Part shown: piece by piece, positions 13,594-25,428 of the stretch
Numbering within the stretch: the stretch's first letter is position 1
Layout: each line of letters starts with the position of its first letter
From: Bacillus alkalicellulosilyticus
GTDB taxonomy: Bacteria > Bacillota > Bacilli > Bacillales > Bacillaceae_F
NCBI RefSeq assembly: GCF_002019795.1
Contig: NZ_KV917381.1
Coordinates: 4,482,500 to 4,546,499, forward strand
Length of the DNA stretch: 64,000 nt
Direction: 5' to 3'
The notes under the pieces: generated by a model
What the model saw: only the letters and a program-made list of their open reading frames with translations
Database searches by the model: none
What the model was told of the DNA's origin: nothing
Program-made: the position numbers and the translations under genes

Positions 13594-14421
13594 TTGCATC
13601 ACGTCGTAGGTGTTCGATTTAAAAAAGCAGGAAAGATATATTATTTTTCTCCTGGGGAACTCGAGTTACCAAAAGGCGAGTGGGTGATTGTCGAAACATC
13701 ACGAGGAATAGAGTACGGTAAAGTGGTGATAGAGAAGAAAGAGGTAGGGGAAAATGATGTGGTCCTGCCACTTAAACAAGTCATCCGCATCGCTGAACAA
13801 AAAGACAAGCAGATCGTTGAGGAAAATAAAGAGGCTGCTAAGGAAGCCTTTGAAGTTTGTATAGAAAAAATTAAAGAACATGATTTAGATATGAAGCTTG
13901 TAGATGTAGAGTATACGTTTGACAGAAATAAAGTATTGTTCTATTTTACAGCAGATGGTCGTATTGATTTCCGAGAACTCGTAAAAGATTTGGCAGCTAT
14001 TTTTAGAACAAGAATAGAATTAAGACAAATCGGTGTTCGAGATGAAGCAAAAATGCTAGGCGGGATTGGACCTTGTGGTCGGATTTTATGTTGTTCTTCT
14101 TTTTTAGGAGATTTTGAACCGGTATCAATCAAGATGGCAAAAGACCAAAATTTATCGTTAAATCCAGCTAAAATATCAGGGTTATGTGGTAGATTAATGT
14201 GTTGTTTAAAGTATGAAAATGACCATTATGAATCTGCAAAACAGGCATTACCGGATATTGGCAAAGAGATTAAAACAATTGAAGGAAAAGGTCGAGTTAT
14301 AGGATTAAACATACTAGAGAGTATCGTTCAAGTTGAGCTATATGACCCTCAACGAATGTTAGAGTTTTCCCTTCAGGAGTTAATAGAGCAAGGGGCAGTA
14401 CCGACGCAAGCCACAGAATGA
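13594..14421 (+). CDS. ricT: Regulatory iron-sulfur protein RicT (YaaT)
   Basis: RicT forms a complex with RicA and RicF that carries [4Fe-4S] clusters, helps RNase Y mature mRNAs and affects sporulation and competence. The start is TTG 13594, after CAGGAGGG; the nearby ATG at 13589 is out of frame. The 275-residue protein shows the PSP1 domain with cysteine motifs GPCGRILCCSSFLGDFEPVS and SGLCGRLMCCLKYE. Spacing to holB and yabA indicates one operon. Confidence 0.93.
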   Translation: MHHVVGVRFKKAGKIYYFSPGELELPKGEWVIVETSRGIEYGKVVIEKKEVGENDVVLPLKQVIRIAEQKDKQIVEENKEAAKEAFEVCIEKIKEHDLDMKLVDVEYTFDRNKVLFYFTADGRIDFRELVKDLAAIFRTRIELRQIGVRDEAKMLGGIGPCGRILCCSSFLGDFEPVSIKMAKDQNLSLNPAKISGLCGRLMCCLKYENDHYESAKQALPDIGKEIKTIEGKGRVIGLNILESIVQVELYDPQRMLEFSLQELIEQGAVPTQATE

Positions 14422-14436
14422 TGAGGTGGATATACC

Positions 14437-14793
14437 GTGGGCAAACAGGAAATATTTTCACAAGTAAGTCATATTGAAGAGAGAATTGGAGATTTACATC
14501 GAGATTTAATAGGGTTAAAAGAACAACTGGCGTCTCTTATTGAAGAAAATCACTATTTAAAGGTTGAAAATGAAAACCTAAGAAAGCGATTAGATGACGA
14601 TAAGCCTGAGGATCAGACTAAACAAGGTTCAGATATAGAGAAAAAAGACCGTCAGAAGCAACTTTTAGGTGAAGGCTATGACAATTTAGCCAGATTATAT
14701 CAAGAAGGGTTTCACATTTGTAATACTCATTATGGTAGTATACGTTCTGATGGCGATTGTTTGTTTTGTTTATCCTTTCTCAATCAAAAGTAA
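14437..14793 (+). CDS. yabA: Replication initiation control protein YabA
   Basis: YabA binds DnaA and DnaN and restrains over-initiation at oriC. The 118-residue protein starts with GTG 14437 behind GAGGTGGA. An N-terminal coiled coil (about 5-55) provides tetramerisation, a charged linker follows, and a C-terminal zinc module HICNTHYG...CLFC ends the protein. It is the last gene before a terminator. Confidence 0.93.
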   Translation: MGKQEIFSQVSHIEERIGDLHRDLIGLKEQLASLIEENHYLKVENENLRKRLDDDKPEDQTKQGSDIEKKDRQKQLLGEGYDNLARLYQEGFHICNTHYGSIRSDGDCLFCLSFLNQK

Positions 14794-14819
14794 ATCTTTA
14801 ATTTCCTGTGTAGTCTTAG

Positions 14820-14853
14820 AAACGATCTTTCTTCATGAAAGGTCGTTTTCTTT
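14820..14853 (+). terminator. Terminator after yabA
   Basis: AAACGATCTTTC and GAAAGGTCGTTT form a 12-bp stem with one G-T pair, followed by T-rich sequence. Confidence 0.85.
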
Positions 14854-14898
14854 ATAGAAGTTTTTTAATCACAATTTAAGTGTAAGGAGCCTTTTTCG

Positions 14899-15633
14899 AT
14901 GCAAAGAGCTGATGAAAGAATTGATTACCTTCCTAACAACAACTTAAAAATCATTCAAAGCACTAATGTCTTTTCATTCTCTATTGATGCAGTATTGTTG
15001 GCGAAGTTCGTGTATGTTCCTATTCAAAAAGGAAGAATACTTGATATGTGTTCAGGAAATGGAGTTATCCCATTGTTACTTAGTACTCGTTCAAAAGCTT
15101 CAATTGTAGGAGTTGAAATTCAAGAAACGTTATATGATATGGCGGTAAGAAGTATTCAATTAAACAGATTAGAGAAGCAAATTGAGATGGTTTGCGCGGA
15201 CATAAAACAAATTCCAGAAGCTTTTACAGACCAGCAATATGATGTGGTTACATGTAATCCACCCTATTTCGAATGTAATGACCTCAGTGATCAAAATGAA
15301 AATGAACACTTTCGGATTGCTAGACATGAAGTATATTGTACACTAGAGGATGTCGTAAGAGAGGCAAGTGAACTTGTGAAACAAAAAGGCAAGTTTGCGA
15401 TTGTTCACAGACCCGAAAGACTTACGGACATCATGTTACTCATGAAAAAATATCGAATTGAACCTAAAAAAATTCAAATGGTTCATCCAAAAGCCGATAA
15501 GGACGCCAACATCGTTTTAGTCGAAGGAATTAAGGATGGGAAAAAGGGAGTCAAGTGCCTTCCACCGATTGTAGTTTATGGCTCAGGGCAAAGCTATACA
15601 GATGAGTTTAAAAGCATCTATGGTCTGATATAA
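14899..15633 (+). CDS. trmN6: tRNA1(Val) (adenine(37)-N6)-methyltransferase family protein
   Basis: A class I SAM methyltransferase of 244 residues. The SAM-binding segment is [14 protein letters not shown] (about 47-60) and the catalytic N6-adenine motif is NPPYF at about 120-124. B. subtilis YabB, at the same locus, is annotated as the TrmN6-type enzyme for A37 of tRNA-Val. ATG 14899 follows AAGGAG. rsmI follows after 30 bases; the GIY-YIG gene yazA, which lies between them in B. subtilis, is absent. Confidence 0.88.
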   Translation: MQRADERIDYLPNNNLKIIQSTNVFSFSIDAVLLAKFVYVPIQKGRILDMCSGNGVIPLLLSTRSKASIVGVEIQETLYDMAVRSIQLNRLEKQIEMVCADIKQIPEAFTDQQYDVVTCNPPYFECNDLSDQNENEHFRIARHEVYCTLEDVVREASELVKQKGKFAIVHRPERLTDIMLLMKKYRIEPKKIQMVHPKADKDANIVLVEGIKDGKKGVKCLPPIVVYGSGQSYTDEFKSIYGLI

Positions 15634-15663
15634 TAATGAAGATAAAGGAAAGGGGTTGGTGAG

Positions 15664-16548
15664 ATGTTTCAACAACATAGCTTTAAATCAAGCTCTAATA
15701 GAGGGGAATTGTTCTTAGTACCAACACCTATTGGAAACTTAGAAGATATGACATTTAGAGCGATACGTACGCTAAAAGAAGTGGATTTAATTGCTGCAGA
15801 AGATACAAGACAAACGATAAAATTATGCAATCACTACGAGATTTCAACAAAGCTTGTGAGCTATCATGATCATAATAAAGAAATGAGTGGTTCTAAACTC
15901 ATTGAACAACTACATAACGGCAAAAATATTGCTCTTGTTAGCGATGCTGGTACACCAGCAATTTCAGATCCTGGCTATGAGTTAGTAAGAGATTGTCTCG
16001 CAGAAGAAATTGCTGTTATTGCTTTACCAGGAGCAAATGCTGCACTAACAGCATTAATTGCTTCTGGATTGACGACAAACCATTTTTATTTTTATGGTTT
16101 CTTAGATCGTAAGAAAAAGGTAAAGAAACAAGAGTTAGAACAATTAAAAAGTGTAAATACAACTCTTGTTTTCTATGAAGCGCCACATAGGTTAAAGGAA
16201 ACTTTAGAAACGATGCAGGATGTTTTGGGTGACCGTAATATGGCAGTATGTCGTGAACTAACTAAAAAACATGAAGAATTTATTAGAGGTACGATTTCTG
16301 AAGTCATTCAGTGGTGTTCAAATGGGACTGTAAAAGGAGAATTTTGCTTAATTGTAGACGGTGGCGACATTTCCCAGGAACCTGACTTACAATGGTGGGA
16401 CTCTCTTACGATACCAGAGCATATTGAACATCATATGTCACTGCAAATGAGTTCTAAAGAAGCGATTAAGCAAGTAGCTAAAGACAGGGGAATTCAAAAG
16501 CGGGAAGTCTATGCCATTTATCATCACAACGAAGAAAGTTCTATCTAA
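15664..16548 (+). CDS. rsmI: 16S rRNA (cytidine(1402)-2'-O)-methyltransferase
   Basis: Methylates C1402 of 16S rRNA at the 2'-OH, tuning the ribosomal P site. The 294-residue protein has the tetrapyrrole-methylase fold: LVPTPIGNLEDMTFRA, AEDTRQT, and SDAGTPAISDPGYELV near residue 100. ATG 15664 follows AAAGGGG with 'TTGGTGAG' between. The C-terminal helical region (SSKEAIKQVAKDRG) is complete. Confidence 0.95.
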   Translation: MFQQHSFKSSSNRGELFLVPTPIGNLEDMTFRAIRTLKEVDLIAAEDTRQTIKLCNHYEISTKLVSYHDHNKEMSGSKLIEQLHNGKNIALVSDAGTPAISDPGYELVRDCLAEEIAVIALPGANAALTALIASGLTTNHFYFYGFLDRKKKVKKQELEQLKSVNTTLVFYEAPHRLKETLETMQDVLGDRNMAVCRELTKKHEEFIRGTISEVIQWCSNGTVKGEFCLIVDGGDISQEPDLQWWDSLTIPEHIEHHMSLQMSSKEAIKQVAKDRGIQKREVYAIYHHNEESSI

Positions 16549-16554
16549 CGAAGC

Positions 16555-16592
16555 AAAAGAGGCCGGTACAAATTGTACCGGCCTCTTTTATT
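16555..16592. terminator. Bidirectional terminator between rsmI and abrB
   Basis: AAAGAGGCCGGTACAA and its complement TTGTACCGGCCTCTTT form a nearly uninterrupted stem between convergent genes, with A and T runs on the two sides. Confidence 0.9.
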
Positions 16593-16596
16593 ATAA

Positions 16597-16884
16597 TTAT
16601 TTCGAAGATTTTTCTACATATGCTTGTAGTTCAGCAATAATATCTTGAGCACCTTGTGGACTTAAAATAATTTTTCCTGATGCTAATGAAAGATTATCAT
16701 CAGAAACTTCGCCAGTAATTTGGCAAGTCATGTTTGGCTTATACTTCTTTAAGATAATGCGATCATTATCAACATAGATTTCTAGAGCATCCTTTTCAGC
16801 AATATCAAGTGTACGACGAAGCTCAATTGGAATAACAACTCGACCTAACTCATCAACTTTACGAACAATACCTGTAGATTTCAT
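16597..16884 (-). CDS. abrB: Transition-state regulator AbrB
   Basis: AbrB represses many post-exponential genes, including spoVG, during growth. The 95-residue product begins MKSTGIVRKVDELGRVVIP, the swapped-hairpin DNA-binding domain, with a C-terminal oligomerisation domain (about 55-90). It has the same size and orientation as in B. subtilis, and is convergent with rsmI. The promoter and Spo0A boxes lie at 16936-16999. SpoVT at 36551 has a paralogous N-terminal domain. Confidence 0.97.
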   Translation of the reverse strand: MKSTGIVRKVDELGRVVIPIELRRTLDIAEKDALEIYVDNDRIILKKYKPNMTCQITGEVSDDNLSLASGKIILSPQGAQDIIAELQAYVEKSSK

Positions 16885-16935
16885 AATAAATAGTCTCCTC
16901 TCGATATAAAAACGCAGTTATTTTGTACTATCTTT

Positions 16936-16952
16936 TGCGTCAATTTTCGACA
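16936..16952 (-). promoter_or_regulatory. Tandem Spo0A boxes in the abrB leader
   Basis: On the minus strand TGTCGAA (16952-16946) is followed by TGACGCA (16942-16936, one mismatch to TGNCGAA). They lie at about +13 to +29 from the predicted abrB start, the position through which Spo0A~P shuts abrB off in B. subtilis. Confidence 0.7.
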
Positions 16953-16970
16953 ATTTTTTCTTATAAACTA

Positions 16971-16999
16971 AGAATACCAATCTTTCCAAAACAAGTCAA
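16971..16999 (-). promoter_or_regulatory. abrB sigma-A promoter
   Basis: On the minus strand TTGACT (16999-16994) and TATTCT (16976-16971) are 17 bases apart, giving a start near 16964 and an 80-base leader. Confidence 0.75.
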
Positions 17000-17172
17000 T
17001 TGAAATTTACTAGTTTTTTAGAAATAAAATTTGTCAATGTACTGATATACTAGAGTTATTATCTAAGATAACTGAAAATGGCACAATAAATGCGGCTCTA
17101 GTTACAAAGGTATATTCCCATATATCCTTACAGTTAAACCTATATTTTGTAAATATATTATATAACATTTCA

Positions 17173-17217
17173 CGACAATTCGACAAGGTATTTTGATGAT
17201 TTTGTCGAATTGTCGAA
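17173..17217. promoter_or_regulatory. Palindromic cluster of Spo0A-box-like sites
   Basis: CGACAATTCGACAA (17173-17186) and TTGTCGAATTGTCG (17202-17215) are perfect inverted 14-mers around a 15-base centre. They contain TGTCGAA at 17203 and 17211, its complement at 17179, and a near match at 17171. The cluster lies 24 bases upstream of the metS -35 and about 210 bases upstream of abrB. Confidence 0.65.
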
Positions 17218-17240
17218 ACTAGGGAACTTATGACCTAAAC

Positions 17241-17269
17241 TTGACATCATAACCTTGAATAGGTATATT
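17241..17269 (+). promoter_or_regulatory. metS sigma-A promoter
   Basis: TTGACA (17241-17246) and TATATT (17264-17269) are spaced by 17 bases, with a predicted start near 17276 at the T-box 5' end. Confidence 0.85.
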
Positions 17270-17275
17270 TTTTTT

Positions 17276-17567
17276 GAAGAGATGGAAACATGGAAAATGA
17301 ATATACTTTCCGATGAAGGGATAAGTACATTGGAATCCTATTACAGAGAGCCGGAGAAGCTGAAAACCGGTATAGGTTGAACATTGGAAAATGGTCCTGT
17401 GAGGATTTTGCTTTCGAGTTAGATTATCTAATAAGGGGGCAACGCGTTCTGGCGTTAGAAGAAAGTCAATCTGACTATGAGTCAATGCTTGTAAAAGTAT
17501 TGTGAAATAGGGTGGTACCGCGTGATAACCTCTCGTCCCTTGATTTGGATGAGAGTTTTTTTGTTTT
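17276..17567 (+). promoter_or_regulatory. T-box riboswitch upstream of metS
   Basis: The leader contains the diagnostic T-box AGGGTGGTACCGCG (17509-17522), the conserved AGAGAGCCGG stem element (about 17345) and a terminator made from CTCTCgTCC and GGAtGAGAG (about 17530-17553) with a T run. Uncharged tRNA should pair with the T-box to favour the antiterminator and allow metS expression. Given the downstream gene the specifier should be AUG; I could not place it with certainty. In-frame short translations across this region are not genes. Confidence 0.93.
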
Positions 17568-17584
17568 TTTAGCCTTTTCGGTAA

Positions 17585-19615
<2,031 letters not shown>

Positions 19616-19632
19616 AAATCCTATAAAAAATG

Positions 19633-19669
19633 GGCGGCATAGATATAACATTTGTGCCGCCGGTTTTTT
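19633..19669 (+). terminator. Terminator after metS
   Basis: GGCGGCA and TGCCGCC form a stem followed by GGTTTTTT. Confidence 0.85.
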
Positions 19670-19691
19670 ACTTGAAAAAGGAGTTATGACT

Positions 19692-20459
19692 GTGCTATTT
19701 GACACACACGTGCATCTTAATGCTCACCAATATAAAGAAGACGTAAATGAAGTAATTAAAAGAGCAAAGAATGAAGGCATCTCAACTATGGTTGTCGTTG
19801 GCTTTGATGAGGAAACCATTAAAGGAGCTCTTTCATTAGCTGAAGAACATGAGTTTATTTATGCTGCGGTTGGTTGGCATCCTGTTGATGCAATCGATTT
19901 TAATGAAACGCATTTAACCTGGCTAGAAGAGCTTTCAAACCATCCGAAGGTAGTTGCCTTGGGAGAAATGGGCTTAGATTACCACTGGGATAAATCGCCA
20001 AGAGAAGTTCAAAAAGAAGTATTTCGACAACAGATTCGACTAGCGAGAAAAGTTCAACTGCCAATTATTATTCATAACCGAGAAGCAAGTCAGGACATTG
20101 TAACGATATTACAAGAAGAAAAGGCAGAAGAAGTTGGAGGTATTATGCATTGTTTTGGTGGAAGCCTTGATATTGCAAAACAATGCATGGCAATGAACTT
20201 CTACATCTCTTTTGGGGGACCAGTTACATTTAAAAATGCAAAAAAACCAAAAGAAGTCGCAAAGGAAATTCCACTAGATCGACTGCTTATTGAAACAGAT
20301 TGTCCCTATTTAGCCCCACATCCTTATCGAGGTAAACGAAATGAACCTGCATATGTAAAACTTGTCGCTGAGCAAATTGCTGAACTACGTGGAATGACAG
20401 TTGAAGAGATTGCAAACATTACAACTGAAAACGGAAAAAAACTATTTGGTATTTATTGA
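19692..20459 (+). CDS. TatD family metal-dependent hydrolase (YabD)
   Basis: Members are Mg-dependent TIM-barrel nucleases with 3'-exonuclease activity. GTG 19692 is preferred over ATG 19686 because it is better spaced from AAAAAGGAG and gives MLFDTHVHLNA and 255 residues, the B. subtilis YabD length. The HxH pair is at 6/8, GEMGLDYHWD carries the metal glutamate near 95, and IETDCPYLAPHPYRG the aspartate near 205. The physiological substrate is unknown. Confidence 0.9.
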   Translation: MLFDTHVHLNAHQYKEDVNEVIKRAKNEGISTMVVVGFDEETIKGALSLAEEHEFIYAAVGWHPVDAIDFNETHLTWLEELSNHPKVVALGEMGLDYHWDKSPREVQKEVFRQQIRLARKVQLPIIIHNREASQDIVTILQEEKAEEVGGIMHCFGGSLDIAKQCMAMNFYISFGGPVTFKNAKKPKEVAKEIPLDRLLIETDCPYLAPHPYRGKRNEPAYVKLVAEQIAELRGMTVEEIANITTENGKKLFGIY

Positions 20460-20633
20460 TAGTAAATCTTGTCAAATAAAAAGGTTGCTTGTCTAACTAT
20501 CAGATTTTTCGTTTTAGTTCTACAGCTTGATATAAAGGCATACACTGTATTTGTCGAGAAGTTTTTATTTCTTTTTTTGATGAATTCAGAGATAATAAGT
20601 GGCAAGGTCAAAAAAATAAAAACCTAATCTATC

Positions 20634-20662
20634 TTGACAAAGAGAGGTGAAGTGTTTATAAT
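20634..20662 (+). promoter_or_regulatory. Consensus sigma-A promoter for yabE
   Basis: TTGACA (20634-20639) and TATAAT (20657-20662), spaced 17, is a perfect consensus. The start should fall near 20669, shortly before a GAGGAGGGTG ribosome-binding site. The rest of the gap from 20460 shows no other clear element. Confidence 0.9.
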
Positions 20663-20691
20663 TCGTACCTTGAGGAGGGTGAATATCTAAC

Positions 20692-21912
20692 ATGGAACCC
20701 AGTAGGCGAAAGAACCTTTTTTCTTTTCTCAAAAATAGAAAGAAGGTCTGGATATCGATTGCTAGTTTGCTTGTTATTTTTGTTACAACTCTAGTAGTAT
20801 ATGAGACTACAAAAGCAACAGTAACCATTAGCATTGATGGAGAAGAAGATATTATTAAAACACATGCAACAACAGTTGCTGATCTCATCGAGGAAGAGGA
20901 TTGGGAAATAGGCGAGCACGATAAAGTAACACCTGCATTAGATACGCAACTTTCAAGTGATATAGTAGTTACTTGGGATAAAGCAAATTTAGTAACAGTT
21001 GCGAGAAATGAAGTGTTAGAAACTGTTTGGACTACAGCTGAAACAGTGGAAGAGCTTGTCGTAGAGTTAAATATTACAATTGGTGAACATGATATAATTA
21101 GTCCTAGTCTTGATACAGAAATTACTGCTGACATGAGCATAATCTATGAATCTTCATTTTTGGTGCAACTCAATAGTGATGGGGAACAACAAGAGATTTG
21201 GACAACTTCGACTACTGTCGCTGACTTTTTAGAAAGTCATGAGATCGAACTAGGTGAATTAGACCGAGTTGAACCGGCTGAAGATGAGCTTTTGGTAACA
21301 GAAACAGATATTGAAGTTATCCGTGTAGAAAAAGTCACCGATGTAGTGGAAGAAGCGATAACGTTTGGAACGGTAACAAGAAAAGATGATTCATTAGACA
21401 GAGGGAAAGAGCAAGTCGTTGAATCAGGTGAAGAAGGACTTGTAGAAAAGTACTATGAAGTCATTCTTGAAAACGGAGAAGAAGTTTCAAGGGAACTTGT
21501 AAAAACTGAAACTGTAAAGGATAGCAAAGACCGAATTGTAGCTGTGGGGACACGACAACCTACTCCTACCGTTTCAAGAAGTGCTACCCCATCTTCGAAC
21601 ACGCCTTCTAATGAACGTAGCGGGAAGACGATAACTGTAACTGCCACGGCTTACACAGCTAATTGTGCAGGTTGTAGTGGAATAACCGCTACAGGGATTA
21701 ATTTAAACAATAACCGAAGTCAAAAAGTAATTGCTGTTGACCCGAGTGTAATTCCATTAGGATCAAGAGTACACGTTGAAGGTTATGGAGAAGCAATTGC
21801 CGGTGACACCGGTGGTAATATTGTAGGTAATAAAATTGATGTCCATGTACCGACTAAGTCTGATGCTTATAAATGGGGCGTTCGTACGGTCAAAGTGACG
21901 ATTTTGGACTAA
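20692..21912 (+). CDS. yabE: YabE: DUF348/G5/3D-domain cell-wall protein
   Basis: A membrane-anchored or secreted protein of 406 residues thought to act on peptidoglycan. A basic N-terminus is followed by one hydrophobic segment (about 19-37). Three DUF348 repeats come next (starting near 42, 97 and 153), then a G5 domain (about 210-285) and a C-terminal 3D domain with the catalytic-type aspartates (VIAVDPSVIPLGSRV, AGDTGG, KIDVHV). The architecture matches YabE and resembles actinobacterial Rpf-like proteins without their lysozyme-like domain. In B. subtilis an antisense RNA controls it; I cannot show one here. Confidence 0.92.
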   Translation: MEPSRRKNLFSFLKNRKKVWISIASLLVIFVTTLVVYETTKATVTISIDGEEDIIKTHATTVADLIEEEDWEIGEHDKVTPALDTQLSSDIVVTWDKANLVTVARNEVLETVWTTAETVEELVVELNITIGEHDIISPSLDTEITADMSIIYESSFLVQLNSDGEQQEIWTTSTTVADFLESHEIELGELDRVEPAEDELLVTETDIEVIRVEKVTDVVEEAITFGTVTRKDDSLDRGKEQVVESGEEGLVEKYYEVILENGEEVSRELVKTETVKDSKDRIVAVGTRQPTPTVSRSATPSSNTPSNERSGKTITVTATAYTANCAGCSGITATGINLNNNRSQKVIAVDPSVIPLGSRVHVEGYGEAIAGDTGGNIVGNKIDVHVPTKSDAYKWGVRTVKVTILD

Positions 21913-21923
21913 TAGTATGTTAT

Positions 21924-21956
21924 GCACAGAGAGGTTTCTCTGTGCTTTATTTTTGT
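21924..21956 (+). terminator. Terminator after yabE
   Basis: GCACAGAGA and CTCTGTGC form a tight stem with T-rich sequence after it. Confidence 0.8.
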
Positions 21957-22153
21957 ATTTATATGGTTACAATAGTTGGATACAGATACATAGTCGATAT
22001 TGATAAATAAAAGTTACAGCTTTTTATAAATTTTTTTGAAATCAAGAATCAAACTTTGGGTTGGTTTATCAGTTCCAATCGCTAGAGCAACAATCTTTGA
22101 GAAAAGGGCTTAAATCAAAGACGGCGTTGCCGTTTTTCTTAACGGAGGAAGTA

Positions 22154-23589
<1,436 letters not shown>

Positions 23590-23639
23590 GCACCGTTTAC
23601 CTCACTTTTACATATTGTATGAGGTGAGGAGGAGTTCCC

Positions 23640-24503
23640 ATGGCGTTAATGATTGGAGATATTGTTGGTAGAAAGTCATATAAATGTGACGTGCTTTTTC
23701 GTGTTGTAGCGTTATCAGATACTAAAGTTGATTTATGCGGAGAAGACATTAGGCTTTTAGCTGATGCACCAATAGATGATCTTGTCGTGATTTCTGAGAA
23801 TGAAAGAGAAGAACGAAAGAAACAAGAAATAGAAAAAGAAGAAAGTTGTTATCATTTGTTCAGGCAAGATTCCAAACTTCAAAAGCAACGAGGAGAATAT
23901 GAAGCAACTTCAGGGTATTCCACGGATCAGCCTTACTTTGAGATAAGAGGTCGGGTACTTCACCTTGATGGAGACCCCAATTATTTACGCAAATGTACGG
24001 ATGTATATAATAAGTTAGGAGTTCCTGTATATGGAGTTCATATTTCTGAAAAGGAAATGCCACAACAAATAGAGTCTTTATTACAAATGGTAAGACCTGA
24101 TATTCTTGTCATCACTGGACACGATGCATTCTCAAAATCAAAAGGATCAAGAAAAGATATAAAAGCCTATCGACATTCTAAATATTTTGCAGAAACGGTT
24201 CGTAAAGCACGACAGGTTGTCCCTCAATTTGATGGCTTAGCAATATTTGCCGGTGCCTGCCAATCACATTTTGAATCGATTATTAAAGCAGGTGCTAATT
24301 TTGCAAGTTCACCAGAACGAATTAATATTCATGCGTTAGACCCCGTTTATTTAGTTTCAAAAATTAGTTTAACTTCTTTTATGGACCGAGTAAGTATTTG
24401 GGAAGTACTTAGGAATACAATTACCGGTGAAAAAGGGATTGGTGGCATTGAAACAAAAGGATTCTTGCGAAGAGGTATGCCGCTACAGGAAGATGATGAA
24501 TAG
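23640..24503 (+). CDS. yabG: Sporulation-specific peptidase YabG
   Basis: YabG is a mother-cell protease that processes spore-coat proteins such as SpoIVA and SafA. The 287-residue product aligns by length and by segments such as DILVITGHDAFSK and FAGACQSHFESIIKAGANFASSPERINIHALDP, quoted only in part as recognisable hallmarks. ATG 23640 follows GAGGTGAGGAGG. It is monocistronic, with a terminator behind it. A sigma-K promoter would be expected, but I could not identify one confidently. Confidence 0.93.
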   Translation: MALMIGDIVGRKSYKCDVLFRVVALSDTKVDLCGEDIRLLADAPIDDLVVISENEREERKKQEIEKEESCYHLFRQDSKLQKQRGEYEATSGYSTDQPYFEIRGRVLHLDGDPNYLRKCTDVYNKLGVPVYGVHISEKEMPQQIESLLQMVRPDILVITGHDAFSKSKGSRKDIKAYRHSKYFAETVRKARQVVPQFDGLAIFAGACQSHFESIIKAGANFASSPERINIHALDPVYLVSKISLTSFMDRVSIWEVLRNTITGEKGIGGIETKGFLRRGMPLQEDDE

Positions 24504-24517
24504 CGATATATATGATG

Positions 24518-24555
24518 ATGACTCAGTGTCTTATAGCCACTGAGTCATTTTTTGT
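24518..24555 (+). terminator. Terminator after yabG
   Basis: ATGACTCAGTG and CACTGAGTCAT form an 11-bp stem followed by six Ts. Confidence 0.9.
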
Positions 24556-24669
24556 CGGTGCCGTTGATAGTCTTTATAAAAAAAGGATACATATTTTACA
24601 TGTTTTTAGGAATAATACAAGTTGGAAATAGCATGAAAATAGAAAAAAATTCAAAATTAATCTTTCTCA

Positions 24670-24699
24670 TTGACAATGTTCTTGTATTGTTGATATAAT
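24670..24699 (+). promoter_or_regulatory. Upstream veg promoter
   Basis: TTGACA (24670-24675) and TATAAT (24694-24699) are spaced 18. It is one of two consensus promoters in tandem. Confidence 0.8.
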
Positions 24700-24710
24700 T
24701 CTTAGTTTAT

Positions 24711-24740
24711 TTGACAAATTTCGCAGTTTCATGCTATAAT
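24711..24740 (+). promoter_or_regulatory. Downstream veg promoter
   Basis: TTGACA (24711-24716) and TATAAT (24735-24740), spaced 18, with TGC just before the -10 (extended -10). It resembles the strong B. subtilis veg promoter. Confidence 0.88.
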
Positions 24741-24767
24741 AAAGAAACAGTGAGGTGGGGTGTATAA

Positions 24768-25028
24768 ATGGGTAAAACGTTAATTGAAATTAAACGTGAA
24801 TTAGACGCAAATGTAGGAAAGCGTATTTCCATTAAGGCCAATGGTGGTCGAAGAAAGACAGTCGAGCGCTCAGGTTTCCTAGAAGAAACGTATCCATCGG
24901 TGTTTATCATTAAATTGGACGAGCAACAAAACTCTTTCGAACGTGTTTCATACAGCTATGCAGACATCTTAACAGAAACTGTAGAGTTAACGGTATTTGA
25001 TGATGAAAATCCGTTAGTTAGTGTATAA
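24768..25028 (+). CDS. veg: Veg protein (biofilm-associated)
   Basis: An 86-residue member of the Veg family, highly expressed in Bacillus and reported to stimulate biofilm gene expression. [19 protein letters not shown] and the [13 protein letters not shown] segment are characteristic. ATG 24768 follows GAGGTGGGG. Two consensus promoters upstream predict very strong transcription. The biochemical mechanism is not established. Confidence 0.95.
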   Translation: MGKTLIEIKRELDANVGKRISIKANGGRRKTVERSGFLEETYPSVFIIKLDEQQNSFERVSYSYADILTETVELTVFDDENPLVSV

Positions 25029-25121
25029 TATCGTACAGGGATAAATTGGTTTTGTACTTCTATAGAAGGTAACACATACTAACAGTGTCGTAACAATTCT
25101 TTACAAAGGAGTTGTTGGTCC

Positions 25122-25301
25122 TTGAGCAGAAGACGAGGAATAATGTCAGAACGCTTTAAAGAAGAGTTGGCAAAAGAGCTGGGATTTTATGATACAGTTC
25201 AAAAAGAAGGCTGGGGCGGAATTCGTGCTCGTGATGCAGGTAACATGGTTAAAAGAGCTATCGAAATAGCCGAAAGACAACTAGTTCAACAACAAAAATA
25301 A
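25122..25301 (+). CDS. sspF: Alpha/beta-type small acid-soluble spore protein SspF
   Basis: A 59-residue forespore protein that should bind DNA. It starts with TTG 25122, eleven bases after AAAGGAG, giving [24 protein letters not shown] and the segment [20 protein letters not shown] are the SspF hallmarks. The gene lies between veg and ispE, as in B. subtilis. Synthesis under sigma-G is expected from family knowledge; I did not assign its promoter. Confidence 0.93.
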   Translation: MSRRRGIMSERFKEELAKELGFYDTVQKEGWGGIRARDAGNMVKRAIEIAERQLVQQQK

Positions 25302-25321
25302 TAAAGAAGACGTTACGACAG

Positions 25322-25347
25322 CCGAAGCCAATCGCTTCGGTTTTTAT
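25322..25347 (+). terminator. Terminator after sspF
   Basis: CCGAAGC and GCTTCGG form a stem followed by five Ts. Confidence 0.85.
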
Positions 25348-25428
25348 TTTGTGTTGGAAGTACCAATCATCATTTGAGTATAAGGAAAGTAAAAAAATGT
25401 AGTTCCTCATAGAGGCCTTGTATGCTAG

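Noticed and set aside
17228..17485. Minus-strand open frame of 85 codons upstream of metS
   Set aside because: It lies across the metS promoter and T-box riboswitch, which fully explain the conservation of the region.
20586..21140. Antisense open frame opposite yabE
   Set aside because: B. subtilis has an antisense RNA to yabE, but I see no clear ECF-type promoter or translation signal on this strand, so the open frame is considered a shadow.
22061..22153. Longer N-terminus for RNase M5
   Set aside because: The extra 31 residues are not family-like, and ATG 22154 has a strong ribosome-binding site and the canonical MKIKEVIVVEG start.
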